From Ephydatia muelleri (lineage: Eukaryota; Porifera; Demospongiae; Spongillida; Spongillidae): a stretch of DNA of 64,000 bases. Of this stretch, positions 35,072 to 46,115 are shown in pieces. The notes below the pieces were generated by a model that saw only the letters and a program-made list of their open reading frames with translations, ran no database searches and had not been told where the DNA came from. Every line of letters begins with the position of its first letter. Position 1 is the stretch's first letter. The stretch is taken from contig JABACO010000003.1 in NCBI GenBank assembly GCA_013339895.1, forward strand, positions 10,005,766 to 10,069,765. The letters run 5' to 3'. Both the position numbers and the translations under genes were made by a program.

Positions 35072-35166
35072 ACACGACATTGGTTCTTATTTCTCACACT
35101 GTTTTCACAAAGTGTACATGCGCATGAATGTACACTCCTGGGCACACACACATGACACACATACAT

Positions 35167-35202
<36 letters not shown>

Positions 35203-38200
35203 TGAGCTTGTATCACTTGCAGTGACTTTGGGTTCTTATTTCTCACACTGTTTTCACAAAGTGTACATGTGCATGAATGTACACTCCTGGGCACATACAC
35301 ACATACATGCACACACACACACACACACACACATAGAATGGGCTTATACAACTTGCAGTGACTTTGGGTTCTTATTCTCACACTGTATTCACAAAGCATG
35401 TATATGTGCAAGAACACACTTGCATTATTATGCAAATAGCCCGTACACCATATTTGTTACACGCACACACACACACACACTCACACACACACCACACTCA
35501 TGACACACACAGGCTCGTACCACTTGCAGTGACATCAATTGGGTTCTCATTTTCACACTGCTTTCACAAAGTGTACATGTGCATGAATGTGCACACACAT
35601 TGCTATGTACGCAGCCTGTGCATCCTATATTTATCACACATACAGCACATACACATACAGTACACTTGCATTGTTACGGAAATTGAATCTTGTGCACAAC
35701 ACATACATACATTCATGTACAGTACACTTGTACGCATGGATACAAATGAAAAACATTAAGCATGTCTACACACAGTCACACACACACATGTACACTGCAC
35801 ATAAGTCCTATTCTGCTAAACTTGTTCTCTGCACCTGCACATGCATTGTATTCCATTTAACTGCTTTATGCATGCCTTATTTCTATACCCTGCCCCTTTG
35901 CTCCTTGCATGTGGAGCTCCCTTATGGCTGGTTCTCTGTACATACACACCATTCTCTGAGATGTGAAATAAAAGTGCCTTATTTGGCACAATCCTTACTA
36001 GTCATAAGGGAGCTCCACATGCAGAAGTTCTCAATTTATATAAAACAATAGAGTGACACATTACGAGTACAGAAGCTCAGTCCATACAGAAATTGAGAAT
36101 AGAACCAGTGTCCTCTTAAACATGCATACAAGCAGTTCGCTAGAATTGAATGCAAGTGTAGGTGCAGAGAACAAGTTCACACCTTGCATGGAATGTACAT
36201 GAGTTTGTATGTGTGTGTATAGTGTGCACCATCTTTAGACAGGTACAATGTTTGCCATGGTTTTTGTGTGTATGTGCTAGCCGCATGTTCCATACGATGT
36301 ACATACATCGTGTTTGTCCCCATAGAATTGGTCCTCTAATTTTTACTTACAGCTGGACTTGCTTTCTCTGGTGTAAGCTATTGAGAAAATGATAACATGA
36401 TTAATAACACATCGCCGCGATGTAGGAGTGGTGCACTTTTACAAACTGTGTGTATAAATGTCTTGAAAATGTATGCATATGGTTATGAAACAATTTTGAA
36501 ACATTGGATTCCACAACTTCAAAACGAATATGTGCTTTTGTCATTACAGGTGAAATATAACCTTTACACCAGTGCAAGAAATTATAAATTCTCTTGTGAA
36601 AAGAATCTTCTGCTATTACATACAAGGTCTATTAACTATACTTTGCAATCTGTTACTTTACATGCATTAATTCATTTCTGAATCATTGTTTAAACTTTGC
36701 CTACAAAAATATATATACAAATTCGATATCCAATAACTGAGTTTATGTACTAATGTAATAATGCACAAGTGTACTTGTATTTGTGTAATTCCCTTGTGAT
36801 TGCAAAACCACAAGTTCATTACTATTTTGAATATTGTGTCGTATTGCTTTCAATAGTTAGAAAACCATTTGAACACAAACTGGTAACATAATTGCAGATA
36901 TAAAATTGCGGTGCATGTGTGTGATGTGTTGCAACATGTTATTGTCCTTTCAGCAGAGAAATGAAGTGTTGAATATTAATGTGTTAGCCAAATTCCATTA
37001 GCTAATGTACTGTCAGAAACATATTATGTAAAATGTCGAGTGCATAATACTCAGTTGTGCAATCACCTTGTAAGTACATAAACTCAGTTTCTCCATAGTT
37101 TAGATGTATGTTAAAACAATGTTCTGTACCTCACGTGCATCTTCTTTCAATCCTGGAAAAAGCCTTGCCTTAAAAATAAAGTCATTGTCACAAACCTCAT
37201 ACACAAAAGCCATCCAATTGATTTATTACAACTAGCACAATAAATGAATATGCAGTGTGATAGTTACATGTAACACCGCTAACATACAGGTTAGCAACCA
37301 CATTTAACTTAGTTAGATTGTATTCACTTTTTTTTAATAAGCACTCCATTAAGACCATCTTCTTCCACACATAACATTCATTACACGCTATCACTATGCA
37401 CACTTACAGATGGCTGTGTAACCTTCTTAACCTGAATTGAAGACAATAAAAAAAAATTAATGCATATTGTACATTTTAAATGCCCTCCTTTAAAAGTGTT
37501 ATGTGCAATTTAAGACCCTGTCATTTTATGCTTAGAGATGGTTGTAAGATGGCTAATTATTCAATCTTTCGGGAATGCATGTGCATTACTGAAGTGTTCA
37601 TGGATTCATTTTTGTTTAACATACTACACCCATCTCTAGGTATAAAATAGGATGGGGTCTTATAGTACACATAACACTTTTAAGGGGGCGTTAAAATGGA
37701 GGAATCGTAAAATGCAAATTATCACATCACCATTACATGTAGGTTTGTATTATTTGTAGCGCTTATATTTTAAATTGTAATTCTTCATTTTAATAACTCA
37801 ATAGTTAAATTATTATTATTATTATCATTACAAAGAGAAAACGAAATTTTATTTATTTTCAAAATTTATAATAATAAATAATACACTGAATATACTTATA
37901 CATGGGATAACAGTACAATATTTAGAACTGAATGTTGTCTCAAGTGGCCGGCACCGGGGATCTCATCAGTATGGCTCTGGCATTAGACCGGACAAGGATG
38001 ATACCAAGCTTGCTTTATAGGGCGGACAGGATTTGTTTGTGATGATGGCAATCCGGAAAGCAATAAAAGACAATTAAGTATAGTATAATGTACATAAATC
38101 TGGTCATAAATGTACATCAGCATCAGGATTTAGACCTGCACATTCATCTTTTTTTAACTTTGCATGGAATTGTTTACTTACTTGAGGAGTTGTGTAGTCT

Positions 38201-40779
38201 GAAGGCTATTGTGAAAATGATAGCATGTTAAATAACACATCACACGCCAATCCCCACCATTGTAGGTACAGCATGTGTACAAATGATTATGTAACCATTG
38301 AAAACAATATCACATAATATGGAACGTTCTATACGAAAATGGGTCTTGTGGATTTTCATTTTATAACATAAAATTTAAATCGATATATCTTCCGAAATAT
38401 TAACGCTATCGGGTTCCTATTTTTAACACAACATACCACACCATTACTATACGTCAAAATCCATTTTGGTGTCTTACACATGCGGGGTACCGACGTTTGA
38501 AGGTCCGATACCCCGTAGGGTTCAAAACGGCCACATCTTCAGGTAGGAGTGTCTATATCGGTTCAAAATAGGTATCTATGTAGAAGGGTCCTACCGCTAT
38601 TGATTTGTTCTGTTCATTAATTTTTGCTTTATCCTTTATGGAGATACAAGTGTGCAAAGAAATTGCATATTTCCCGGGCGTTACGCGCCATTAACGTATT
38701 ACGACTGGCTTCGAGGACGTCCTCGTAATACGTTAATGGCGCGTAACGCCCGGGAAATATGCAATTTCTTTGCACACTTGTATCTCCATAACGGATAAAG
38801 CAAAAATTAACGAACAGAACAAATCAATAGCAATAGGACCCTTCTACATAGGTACCTAATTTGAACCGATTTGGACATACCTACCTGAAGATGTGGCCGT
38901 TTTGAACCCTACGGGGTATCGGACCTTGAAACGTCGGTACCCAGCATGTGTAAGACACCACAATAGATTTTCACGTATAGTTATGGTGTGGTATGTTGTG
39001 TTAAAAATAGGAACCCGATAGCGTTAATATTACGGAAGATATATCGATTTAAATTTTATATCATAAAATGAAAATTCACAAGACCCATTTTCGTATAGAA
39101 CGTTCCATGTATTGTAATGAATTTATTATCACAGGTGAAATAATGCTGTTACCCCAATACATGCAATTATAGTTGTGCAAGACACCTTGACTTAGTTCTT
39201 TACAAGCTTTTTACCTTGTCATGCTTAATAAAATGTTACATACTTAATTCAAATCCTGTATAAAATATATACATTTACACATTAAGTAGCCATACTAAAA
39301 ATTTAGTATTTAATAAGGTTGAAATGATTTAGACCTAGTTAACAGTGACGACCGATTGCACATGTGCAGCTAGTGGATATTATAGGTCAACTATAAGCGT
39401 GTGCAATTGAGCTGGTTCAGTACTGTCTCATGCAAGCCAACCCACATGTTCATGAATCAATGTACTTATGGTTAGGGACATGTACATGAAAGGACACTTC
39501 TCAATACAGAGGCTGTTAACTACATGTATACAACATCTAATCTAGCCTAAAGCAGCATAGTTTATTTTAACCAGTATCATAAACTGCATGTTCTAAAGCT
39601 TTTGCTAACTGGTACCTATAATTACATTTAACAAATTTTATCTAGCCCCTTTTGTGAATACATCACTGGAATTTTCAGCTGGGTATACCAATTTACAGGC
39701 TCATTATGTGTTATCTGTAAAAGTAACATATCTAAAATACTATTGTATTCAGTATGTCACCTTTTTGGCTGCACACTGTTCATCTGTAGAAATTGCTATA
39801 GAATAAAAATTGTTGATACAGCACATGCTCGCAACGTCGTTACCGTTGATTTCATGAATTGTGCATCTCACACGTTTTTTTTGCCCTGGTACTGTCCATA
39901 ACGCAGCATTCCTATCGGACAGCAATGACATCAAATCTGCATCTGAGAGACTGTCCTTATCTGCAGTGTGGAGGTTTTTGGCAGAGACGAGCCTCCTTTT
40001 AGTACTCCTATCCTCAGTAATCGTGCACACATCTAAGATGATTGGTGAAAGACGTCAAAGGATGTAAGGATATATTTCTATGCAAACAGCCTATGCCGGT
40101 GTACTAAAGACGTACACATTGATTCAGAAACAAAAAAACTATGCAAGAAACAGGCTCATTCCACCTGAGACATATATAGATAATTAAAGTCAGTACGCGA
40201 TCCGCCGTTTCAGCATTTATATTTTACTGTTTTGCCACGTTTTATAAGCCAAAGCTTTGAAGGCCTAATACCTTCAGCTGCTCCTACAGCAACTCTTCAT
40301 AACGGGGCTACGCGGACGTCTCAGTAGGTAGCTCTAAGAATCGAATACTTGGCAAGATTCGGAATTCTTGCGTAATATGTTTTCGCAAGTGTTCCAGTTT
40401 GTTTTAGATAACTATTGAACACCCCTATGTCATTAAATTGCAGGCATATCCCTGTTCCCCCGAGAGATTATTAAACGGCACGCCCCTTAGCATATTAGCA
40501 TACAAGCCTCGAGTGATATGCCTGCAATTTAATGACATGATGTTCCATAGTTCTCTAGAACACTTGCGAAAGCTAGAATTTGGAACATAATTCTTCGTAT
40601 ACATTTTTTTTAGGGCTAGCTCCGTACTGTACAACATACATAAAATTGCACATATATAATATCGCTCGCTTACTTTGGCTAGCAACACTTTCCTTAAAGG
40701 GAGTTGCGGCGTTGTCAGAAGAACTATACTTGGAGTTTGATCTTCTTTTTCTGAATTTAGGAATCTTCTTCGCAGACAT
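33763..40779 (-). CDS. Micro-exon gene: two ordinary exons plus a chain of 21-39-bp phase-0 exons
   Basis: Exons on the minus strand: 40674-40779 (ATG), 39761-40032, 38182-38205, 37408-37431, 37130-37168, 36351-36377, 34368-34394, 34297-34317, 33943-33978, and a probable last exon at 33763-33777 (SFPG, stop). All have GT donors and AG acceptors, most with the full GTAAGT. Exon 1 ends in phase 1, exon 2 restores phase 0, and every later exon is a multiple of 3 with no stop, so the product reads through at about 196 residues. The start is basic (MSAKKIPKFRKRRS), the middle carries ALWTVPGQKKRV, and the micro-exon part is charged and Pro/Ser-rich. I recognise no domain. Any phase-0 micro-exon could be skipped without a frameshift. 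Introns hold a foldback, an 790-bp palindrome, a Harbinger-type MITE and CA arrays. Confidence 0.72.
33943..33978 (-). CDS. Micro-exon, 36 bp (AKPKGKFETALK)
   Basis: The acceptor is TTTTACTTTGTAG and the donor AAG|GTATGTAGC. Phase 0 at both ends. Confidence 0.7.
34297..34317 (-). CDS. Micro-exon, 21 bp (DEETGVS)
   Basis: The acceptor is TTTACTTATCACAG and the donor TCA|GTAAGTATAT. Phase 0 at both ends. The intron to the previous exon is only 50 bp. Confidence 0.7.
34368..34394 (-). CDS. Micro-exon, 27 bp (VDDQDDVVS)
   Basis: The acceptor is GTTGTTTATAG and the donor TCA|GTAAGTCCTT. Phase 0 at both ends. Confidence 0.7.
34995..35560 (+). repeat. CA microsatellites inside a ~130-bp higher-order repeat
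   Basis: Four (CA)n blocks (about 35030-35069, 35165-35200, 35310-35332, 35460-35490) are separated by copies of a conserved spacer. The spacer contains ACTTGCAGTGACTTTGGGTTCTTAT, CACACTGTTTTCACAAAG and GTGCATGAATGTACACTC. So the true unit is spacer plus CA tract, amplified about four times. It lies in a micro-exon gene intron. Confidence 0.9.
35815..36180. repeat. Foldback repeat (~365 bp)
   Basis: AACTTGTTCTCTGCACCT at 35820 is matched inverted at about 36155-36172. Inner arms GCATGTGGAGCTCCCTTATG (about 35908) and its complement (about 36003) give a strong hairpin. A MITE-like element in an intron. Confidence 0.8.
36351..36377 (-). CDS. Micro-exon, 27 bp (LTPEKASPA)
   Basis: The acceptor is ATTTTCTCAATAG and the donor GCT|GTAAGTAAAA. 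Phase 0 at both ends. Confidence 0.7.
37130..37168 (-). CDS. Micro-exon, 39 bp (ARLFPGLKEDARE)
   Basis: The acceptor is CTTTATTTTTAAG and the donor GAG|GTACAGAAC. Phase 0 at both ends. Confidence 0.65.
37408..37431 (-). CDS. Micro-exon, 24 bp (VKKVTQPS)
   Basis: The acceptor is CTTCAATTCAG and the donor TCT|GTAAGTGTGC. Phase 0 at both ends. Confidence 0.7.
37480..37691. mobile_element. 212-bp PIF/Harbinger-type MITE, TAA duplication
   Basis: Inverted ends ATGCCCTCCTTTAAAAGTG (left) and its complement with few differences (right, ending GGGGGCGT) extend about 45 bp. TAA flanks both sides (37477-37479 and 37692-37694). A three-base TAA duplication fits Harbinger. It lies in a micro-exon gene intron. 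Confidence 0.82.
38182..38205 (-). CDS. Micro-exon, 24 bp (PSDYTTPQ)
   Basis: The acceptor is TTTTCACAATAG and the donor CAA|GTAAGTAAAC. Phase 0 at both ends. Confidence 0.68.
38319..39108. mobile_element. 790-bp near-perfect palindrome (foldback element), copy 2
   Basis: Same family as 26295-27076 and very similar throughout. The asymmetric centre (GACTGGCTTCGAGGACG) is inverted relative to copy 1. The arms run from ATGGAACGTTC at the left to GAACGTTCCAT at the right. It lies in the intron between micro-exon gene exons 2 and 3. A decayed half-copy is seen near 34555-34760. Confidence 0.92.
39761..40032 (-). CDS. Micro-exon gene, exon 2
   Basis: The acceptor is ATCATCTTAG and the donor AAG|GTGACA. 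Entering in phase 1 and leaving in phase 0, it encodes about 90 residues including LSDADLMSLLSDRNAALW and VPGQKKRVRCTIHEING. No family is recognised. Confidence 0.75.
40381..40571. mobile_element. ~190-bp foldback MITE in intron 1 of the micro-exon gene
   Basis: TTTCGCAAGTGTTC at the left and GAACACTTGCGAAA at the right form the ends. A stronger inner arm pair is CATTAAATTGCAGGCATAT / ATATGCCTGCAATTTAATG. It has no coding capacity. Confidence 0.82.
40674..40779 (-). CDS. Micro-exon gene, exon 1 (start codon)
   Basis: The ATG at 40779 follows CGCCACAAG. It encodes 35 residues rich in Lys, Arg and Ser (MSAKKIPKFRKRRSNSKYSS). The donor is CAAA|GTAAGC; it ends in phase 1. Confidence 0.75.
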
Positions 40780-40919
40780 CTTGTGGCGAACTTATGGCTA
40801 TACTTACACGTGTTGCAAGCAAAATAAGTGTCGATTATAGCTGGTGTCATTTAATTTACAGAATTCTCTGTTCATTTACAGCTTGAACTTGTGATTGCAG
40901 TAGCTTTTCCATGATGAAA

Positions 40920-41215
40920 GGAACTCTGTGCGTGTGGTCTACATTTTAAGAGTATGAAGGTTAGGCAACTTAGCAAGTTAAAATAGCCCTGTGGTGAGTT
41001 CTGCTTTTTAAGAATGTTAAGTGATAAGCAATATTGCTGATTAAAACAGCCCTGTGGGTGTGGTCTATGTTATAACAGGGGTTAAGCAACCTAGCAGCCC
41101 TTTGGGTGTGTTCTATGTTACATACAGAAACATGCAATATGTGTATAGACCACACAAACAACAAAACAGCAATTTTCAAGTGGAGGAAGAATTCTCGGTA
41201 AAAACATGATTACAA
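40920..41215. repeat. Diverged direct repeat near the micro-exon gene start
   Basis: AGCCCTKTGGGTGTGKTCTATGTT-type blocks recur about three times between 40925 and 41130, with TTAAGCAACY words between. This is the upstream flank of the minus-strand gene; I see no promoter motif I can defend. Confidence 0.5.
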
Positions 41216-41639
41216 ATACATGTGTAATGAGAAATCTCCCAATAGTAAAGATTTACGGCAATTAATATTAGGTTCCAATAACAGGTACACAATCATAGAG
41301 ACAAAAGAGAGAGAGAGTGACTTCAGAACAAGAGACATGCATTTATATACAATAATACACAGACAGACAGACAACTATGACACGTGCACAAAAGAAAGAC
41401 ATACACGGTATGAGATATGTGCAAAGGAGACATTCAGACAATCCACCATTGTAGAGTTTGTCAGATGCATACACTGCTCCCTCCTCTAGGAAGAGGAGTT
41501 CTAGTATCCATAATAATCTGGTGGACGATGTATACGTTGAGGGTAGCGGTTATTTCGAACTGGAATGAGGGACTGACTTCTGGCTTGGGGAAGTTCGATA
41601 GCAACATGAGGCTGTTGGTCTCTGGAGGTGGTGGTTCAT

Positions 41640-42640
41640 CATCATCCCTCTCATGTTCAATTGCTCATCCAATACATGTGGTTTGCATGGGATTACTTGT
41701 GGTACTTCATAGGATGCAGGTGCAAAACATGTGGAATGTATGCAACTAGAAAATCACAAATGCCAAATAGCAGAGCACCACTTCAAGGAATACAAGCTGG
41801 ATACCCTATGCAAATAGTTGCTGTAGACATAATGGGACCCCTCCCAGAAACCAGCAGTGGAAATAGGTAAGTGACTATTTCACTCGTTGGGTAGAAGCAT
41901 ATGGTATTCCTAACCAGGAAGCTATAACAGTAGCTGATAAATTAGTAGGTGAGATGTTTTGCAGGTTCTCCCCTCCAGACTAACTCCATTCTGATCAGGG
42001 CAAACAGTTCGAATCTAATCTAATTGCAGAAGTTTATGCCTAGTTACAAATCAAGAAGTCACAAACTAGCCCTATCATCCTCAGGGGAATGGGTTGGTTG
42101 GGAGATTCAACAGTTGAATATGTTGTCAACTACTGTGATAAATATAATGAGTTAAATTGGGAACAGTGTATCTGGAAAGTTTGCCTAGCTTATAACTCGA
42201 GTGTGCATTCAGCTACTGGGTTTACCCCATTCTTCCTAATGTTTGGTCGACAGGTAAAGCTTCCTGTAGACCTTATGTATGGAACTGGCCCATGTGACAC
42301 TTCCACAATAGGAGAAGATGTGTGTAACCTTCATAAGACCCTGCATGATGCCTATGCTATAGTAAGTACAGTTGAACGTAGGAGGCAGAAGTCCTTTTAT
42401 GATGAAAAGGTGCATGGAAAGTCATATAATGTGGGTGATATGCATTCAACAGTAGTTCCACGAGGGAAGTCAAGAAAACTACATCACCCCTAGAAAGGTC
42501 CATTTGAAATTGTGGGGCCCATTGGTGAAAGTGACTACAGGATCAAAGCACAGAAGGGGAAGAGAACCCAAGCGGTACATTTAGATAAACTTAAGCCTTG
42601 TACACCAAGAACACGGATAGCTCAACGTGGGGGAGCAGCA
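41640..42640 (+). pseudogene. Ty3/Gypsy-like integrase region, broken
   Basis: The zinc-binding end (CKTCGMYATRKSQ) is followed by the integrase core: AVDIMGPLPET (first Asp), HSDQGKQFES (second Asp) and YHPQGNGLV (third motif), each in a different frame. The C-terminal part is open from 42089 to 42493 (YNSSVHSATGFTPFFLMFGR) and continues to HLDKLKPC near 42600. Premature stops and shifts make it non-functional. No LTR is visible on either side. Confidence 0.85.
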
Positions 42641-42683
42641 AGAAATTCCCTCCAAGTCACACAGTACTGTTGTTCTTGTCTGC

Positions 42684-43263
42684 TTAGAGACCTGCTGGCA
42701 TAAAGCAATAACACACTGGATCACGACCATCATCTTGACATTGAGAAAGAACTGCTCCAATACCTGACACGCTGCCATCAGTATCCAAAATGAACTGCCT
42801 GGAATAGTCAGGAAAAACCAATATAGGTGATGATACTAGGCACCTGCAGAGTTCATCAACTGCCTTTTGACACAAGGTGCTCCACTGAAAAGTGGTGTTT
42901 TTCAGATCAGTTAGCCTATGCAGGGGTTTAGCGATGGATGAAAAGTTTTTTATAAACCACCTATAGTAATCAGCCAAACCCAAGAACTGTTGGACATGTC
43001 TCTTATCAGTTGGGGTAGGCCAATTGGATATAAATCTTTTGGATTGCTGCAACTCCAAGTTTAGCTGAGATGATGTGCCCCGAGAACCTTACTTTTGGCT
43101 GGCAAAAATTACATTTAGCTGTTTGAAGCTTAAGACCAGCTAGTAACAGAACATTTCCCAGGTGGCACACAGGTTCCTGAAATGTCTTACCTATCACCAC
43201 AATGTCATCAAAGTATACCTGACATTCGGTCCACTTAAGATCATTCAGCACACGATCCATCAC
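42684..43263 (-). pseudogene. Ty3/Gypsy-like reverse transcriptase/RNase H fragment, opposite orientation
   Basis: On the minus strand, YFDDIVVIGKT is the RT active-site box. It is followed by the thumb/connection region (FLGLADYYRWFIKNFSSIAK) and the RNase H start LDTDGSVSGIGAVLSQ. It runs into the 3' end of the + strand integrase fragment. So two Gypsy pieces abut tail to tail, or one element has been internally inverted. Confidence 0.87.
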
Positions 43264-43659
43264 TGCAAAAACAAAACAGCGATGTTCACTCTTTGTCCCT
43301 CAAACTTAAACGAGTGAAATTTTAATCGAGGGGTAATCGCCCCTATCGAGTTGAAAATCTAAACGACAGTCACGCTTTAGTGATGTTAATTATTTCATGC
43401 AGCTTACCTTTACGTCTTTTAATAAGTTTGGCTGCGCGTATCAAGTCGAAGTCCGCTGTAACAAATCAGCTGTTAGTGTCTTAGTACTTCGTTTCCGATA
43501 AGGTACGTTACGTAGTGATCGCCATGTGCGATACAGTCAACTCTGTGCTGTACTAATAAAGAAGTCCGTACCCCTCCCCCTAGGTAGTCGGGCTTCTACA
43601 CCCGACTACCGTTGATGGAGATATTTGAGCTGCCTTTTTTTGTCGCAGATGCAAGAGAG

Positions 43660-44225
43660 CTGCACACGTGTGTGTCAGTACACATGTATGTGTTAGCACA
43701 CACTCCCATATGTATTGCATACTTATAGATGCCCACCTCTCCGATGGGGATTGACTGGTGATGCATGATGTGTTCCCATTGATGATTTGTTCTGTTGTGT
43801 TAGCACACACCCTCAGATGATGTATGCGTTGCATTCTTATAGATGCCCACCTCTCCGATGGGGATCAACTGGCGATGCTTGATAATGTATGAATTGCATT
43901 GATCTGTTTCAGGTCTGTGTACATGTGTATGTGTTAGCACACACTCTGATAATGTATGTATTGCATTCTTATAGATGCCCACGTCCGATGGGGATCTGGC
44001 GATGCTTGATGTATTCCCATTGAGGGGGATTGATCTGTTTAAGGTCAGTACATGTGTATATGTATGTGTTAGCACACACTCTCTGATAATGTATGCATTG
44101 CATTCTTATAGATGCCCACCTCTCCAATGGGGATCAACTGGCAATGCTCGATAATGTATGTATTGCATTCTTATAGATGCCCACCTCTCCGATGGGGATC
44201 AACTGGTGATGCTCTATAATGTACC
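43660..44225 (+). repeat. Minisatellite, left block (~100-150-bp units)
   Basis: About five units share TGCATTCTTATAGATGCCCA, CCTCTCCGATGGGGAT, CAACTGGYGATGC and GTGTTAGCACACACTC. It is interrupted at about 44225 by Gypsy sequence and resumes at about 47490. Confidence 0.9.
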
Positions 44226-45590
44226 CCATTGTGAACAACATCAAGGCGGCAGTGAAGCTAAGTGGCATAGAAGAGGTACCGGAACACTGTTTCATCGTGA
44301 TCGAACAGCTCATCTCACAAGTCATCCTTGGGGTTGATTTTCTGCAGCAACAAGGTCTAGTACTGGACTTTACTACCTTGCCTGTGTTAGTCACCATTGT
44401 TAGACAGAAAAGGCCAACACCTGTGAGCACAGCACCTGGACCAGCACCACTACCAGAACCAGAAGCACTGCAGGCAATACGAAAGGGGAGAGAGAGAGAG
44501 AGAGGAGAGAGAAGGTGTGCATCGTGGCATCCCTGGAAGATCCAGCTTCAGATGAGGCAGACGAGTGTGTAATACCAATTTTCAATGAGTTCGCAGATGC
44601 TGAATTCCCGGGATTTGTCAATTAAGCCTTGCTTTGAAGAGACAGTGCGACAGGCAAGAGACCGATTTTGTCAAGACCCCTTCGCTGACCAAGCTGGCCT
44701 GTCATCAGATAGACACTGTGGGGTCTGTAGCAAGAGTCCCACCCACAGCACACTTTCAACAAGAAATTCATGCAGGAGCAGATGAATGATATGCTGAAGA
44801 AAGGGATCATTGTTGAAAGCAGCAGCTCATGGCTAGCACCTGCAGTCTACACCAGGAAGAAGACCGACTGTGTGTGGACTACCGCGAAGCAAACAAGAGG
44901 ACAAGAAAGGACGTCTACCCACTTCCCCTGATTGATGAAGTCCAGGACCGCTTGTCAGGGGCAACTGGCTTCAGCAAGTTGGACTTCCAGTGTGGTACTG
45001 GCAAGTACCAGTGGACCCAAAGGACCAAGAGAAGACTGCATTCTCACCTGGTCCTGGAATGAGGTTGTTCCAGTTCACAAGGATGCCCTTTGGCTTATGT
45101 GGGGCACCCAGCACATTCCAGAGACTCATGGATGTGGATGTGAGGACTGCCATTTGTCACCACCTACATTGATGACGTTCTGATCCACTCAGCGAACGAG
45201 GAGCTGCACAAGAGCCATCTGGAGCAAGCATTCCAACGATTGAGAGAGGCAGGACTGACCCTTAAAGGAAGCAAATGTCAGATTGGAATGGCACAGAACT
45301 TTGACATACCTTGGGCACACCTTCTCCAGATAGCAGCAAGGTGGAAGTGGTAGTAAACTAGCCCCGGCCAAAGGATGAAGCAGAGGCGGCGATTCCTTGG
45401 ACTTGCTTCATACTACTGCAAGTACATCGACAAGTTTGCAGACATTGCAGCTCCACTACACCAGCTGACTCAGAAGGACACTCCCTTCCAATAGACACAG
45501 AAGAGTGAAGAGTCCTTCCAGAGGCTGAAGGCATGCCTGACAGAAGCACCAGTCCTGGCATACCCATGGTTTGTCAAGCATGCCAGTGCT

Positions 45591-46109
45591 ATGGTACTGC
45601 AGACAGATGCCAGCAACGTAGGGCTGGGAGCTGTCCTGGAGCAAGATCAGCGAGTGGTTGGCTATGCCAGTCGCACCCTCACCAAAGCAGAGGCCAACTA
45701 CAGCGCGATCCAGCGTGAGTGTCTGGCAATTGTGTGGGCCATGAAGCAGTTCCACCACTACCTGCTGGGACGCACTTTCCAACTAATGATGGACCATGCT
45801 CCCCTGCAATGGCTGGGTGAGCAGAAAATGGAGGGCCTCTTGTGTCGCTGGGCTCTGGCAATACAGGAGTGCAGCTTTGAAATCGAGTACCGGAAGGGAA
45901 CGACCAATGGAAATGCTGACGCACTGTCGCGAAGGAGAGGACCAGACAGGGAAACACTCCATGCAGCCCTGACCACAATGCATGCTGGCTTCACAGCAGA
46001 AGAGATCAGGCAGGCACAGCAGCAGGACAAAACGACCCTTCAGCTGTACAATGCACTCCATTCTGAGCAACGCCCTCCACACAGAGATTGGAAAAAAAAC
46101 CGCCATTGA
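45591..46109 (+). pseudogene. Gypsy RNase H plus linker, open for 172 codons
   Basis: The longest intact piece of the element. It has TDASNVGLGAVLEQ, ECLAIVWAMKQFHHYL and MDHAPLQWL, which carry the catalytic acidic residues. GNADALSRR, the usual end of Gypsy RNase H, follows. The linker leads to the integrase finger in another frame. Confidence 0.9.
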
Positions 46110-46115
46110 GAAGAT

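Noticed and set aside
34957-35759. Several long open frames over the CA arrays (Thr-His, Val-Cys repeats)
   Set aside because: They are translations of dinucleotide repeats open in all frames on both strands.
43660-44225. CRISPR-like array
   Set aside because: Units are diverged, 100-150 bp, without short constant repeats and unique spacers; it is a minisatellite in a eukaryotic genome.
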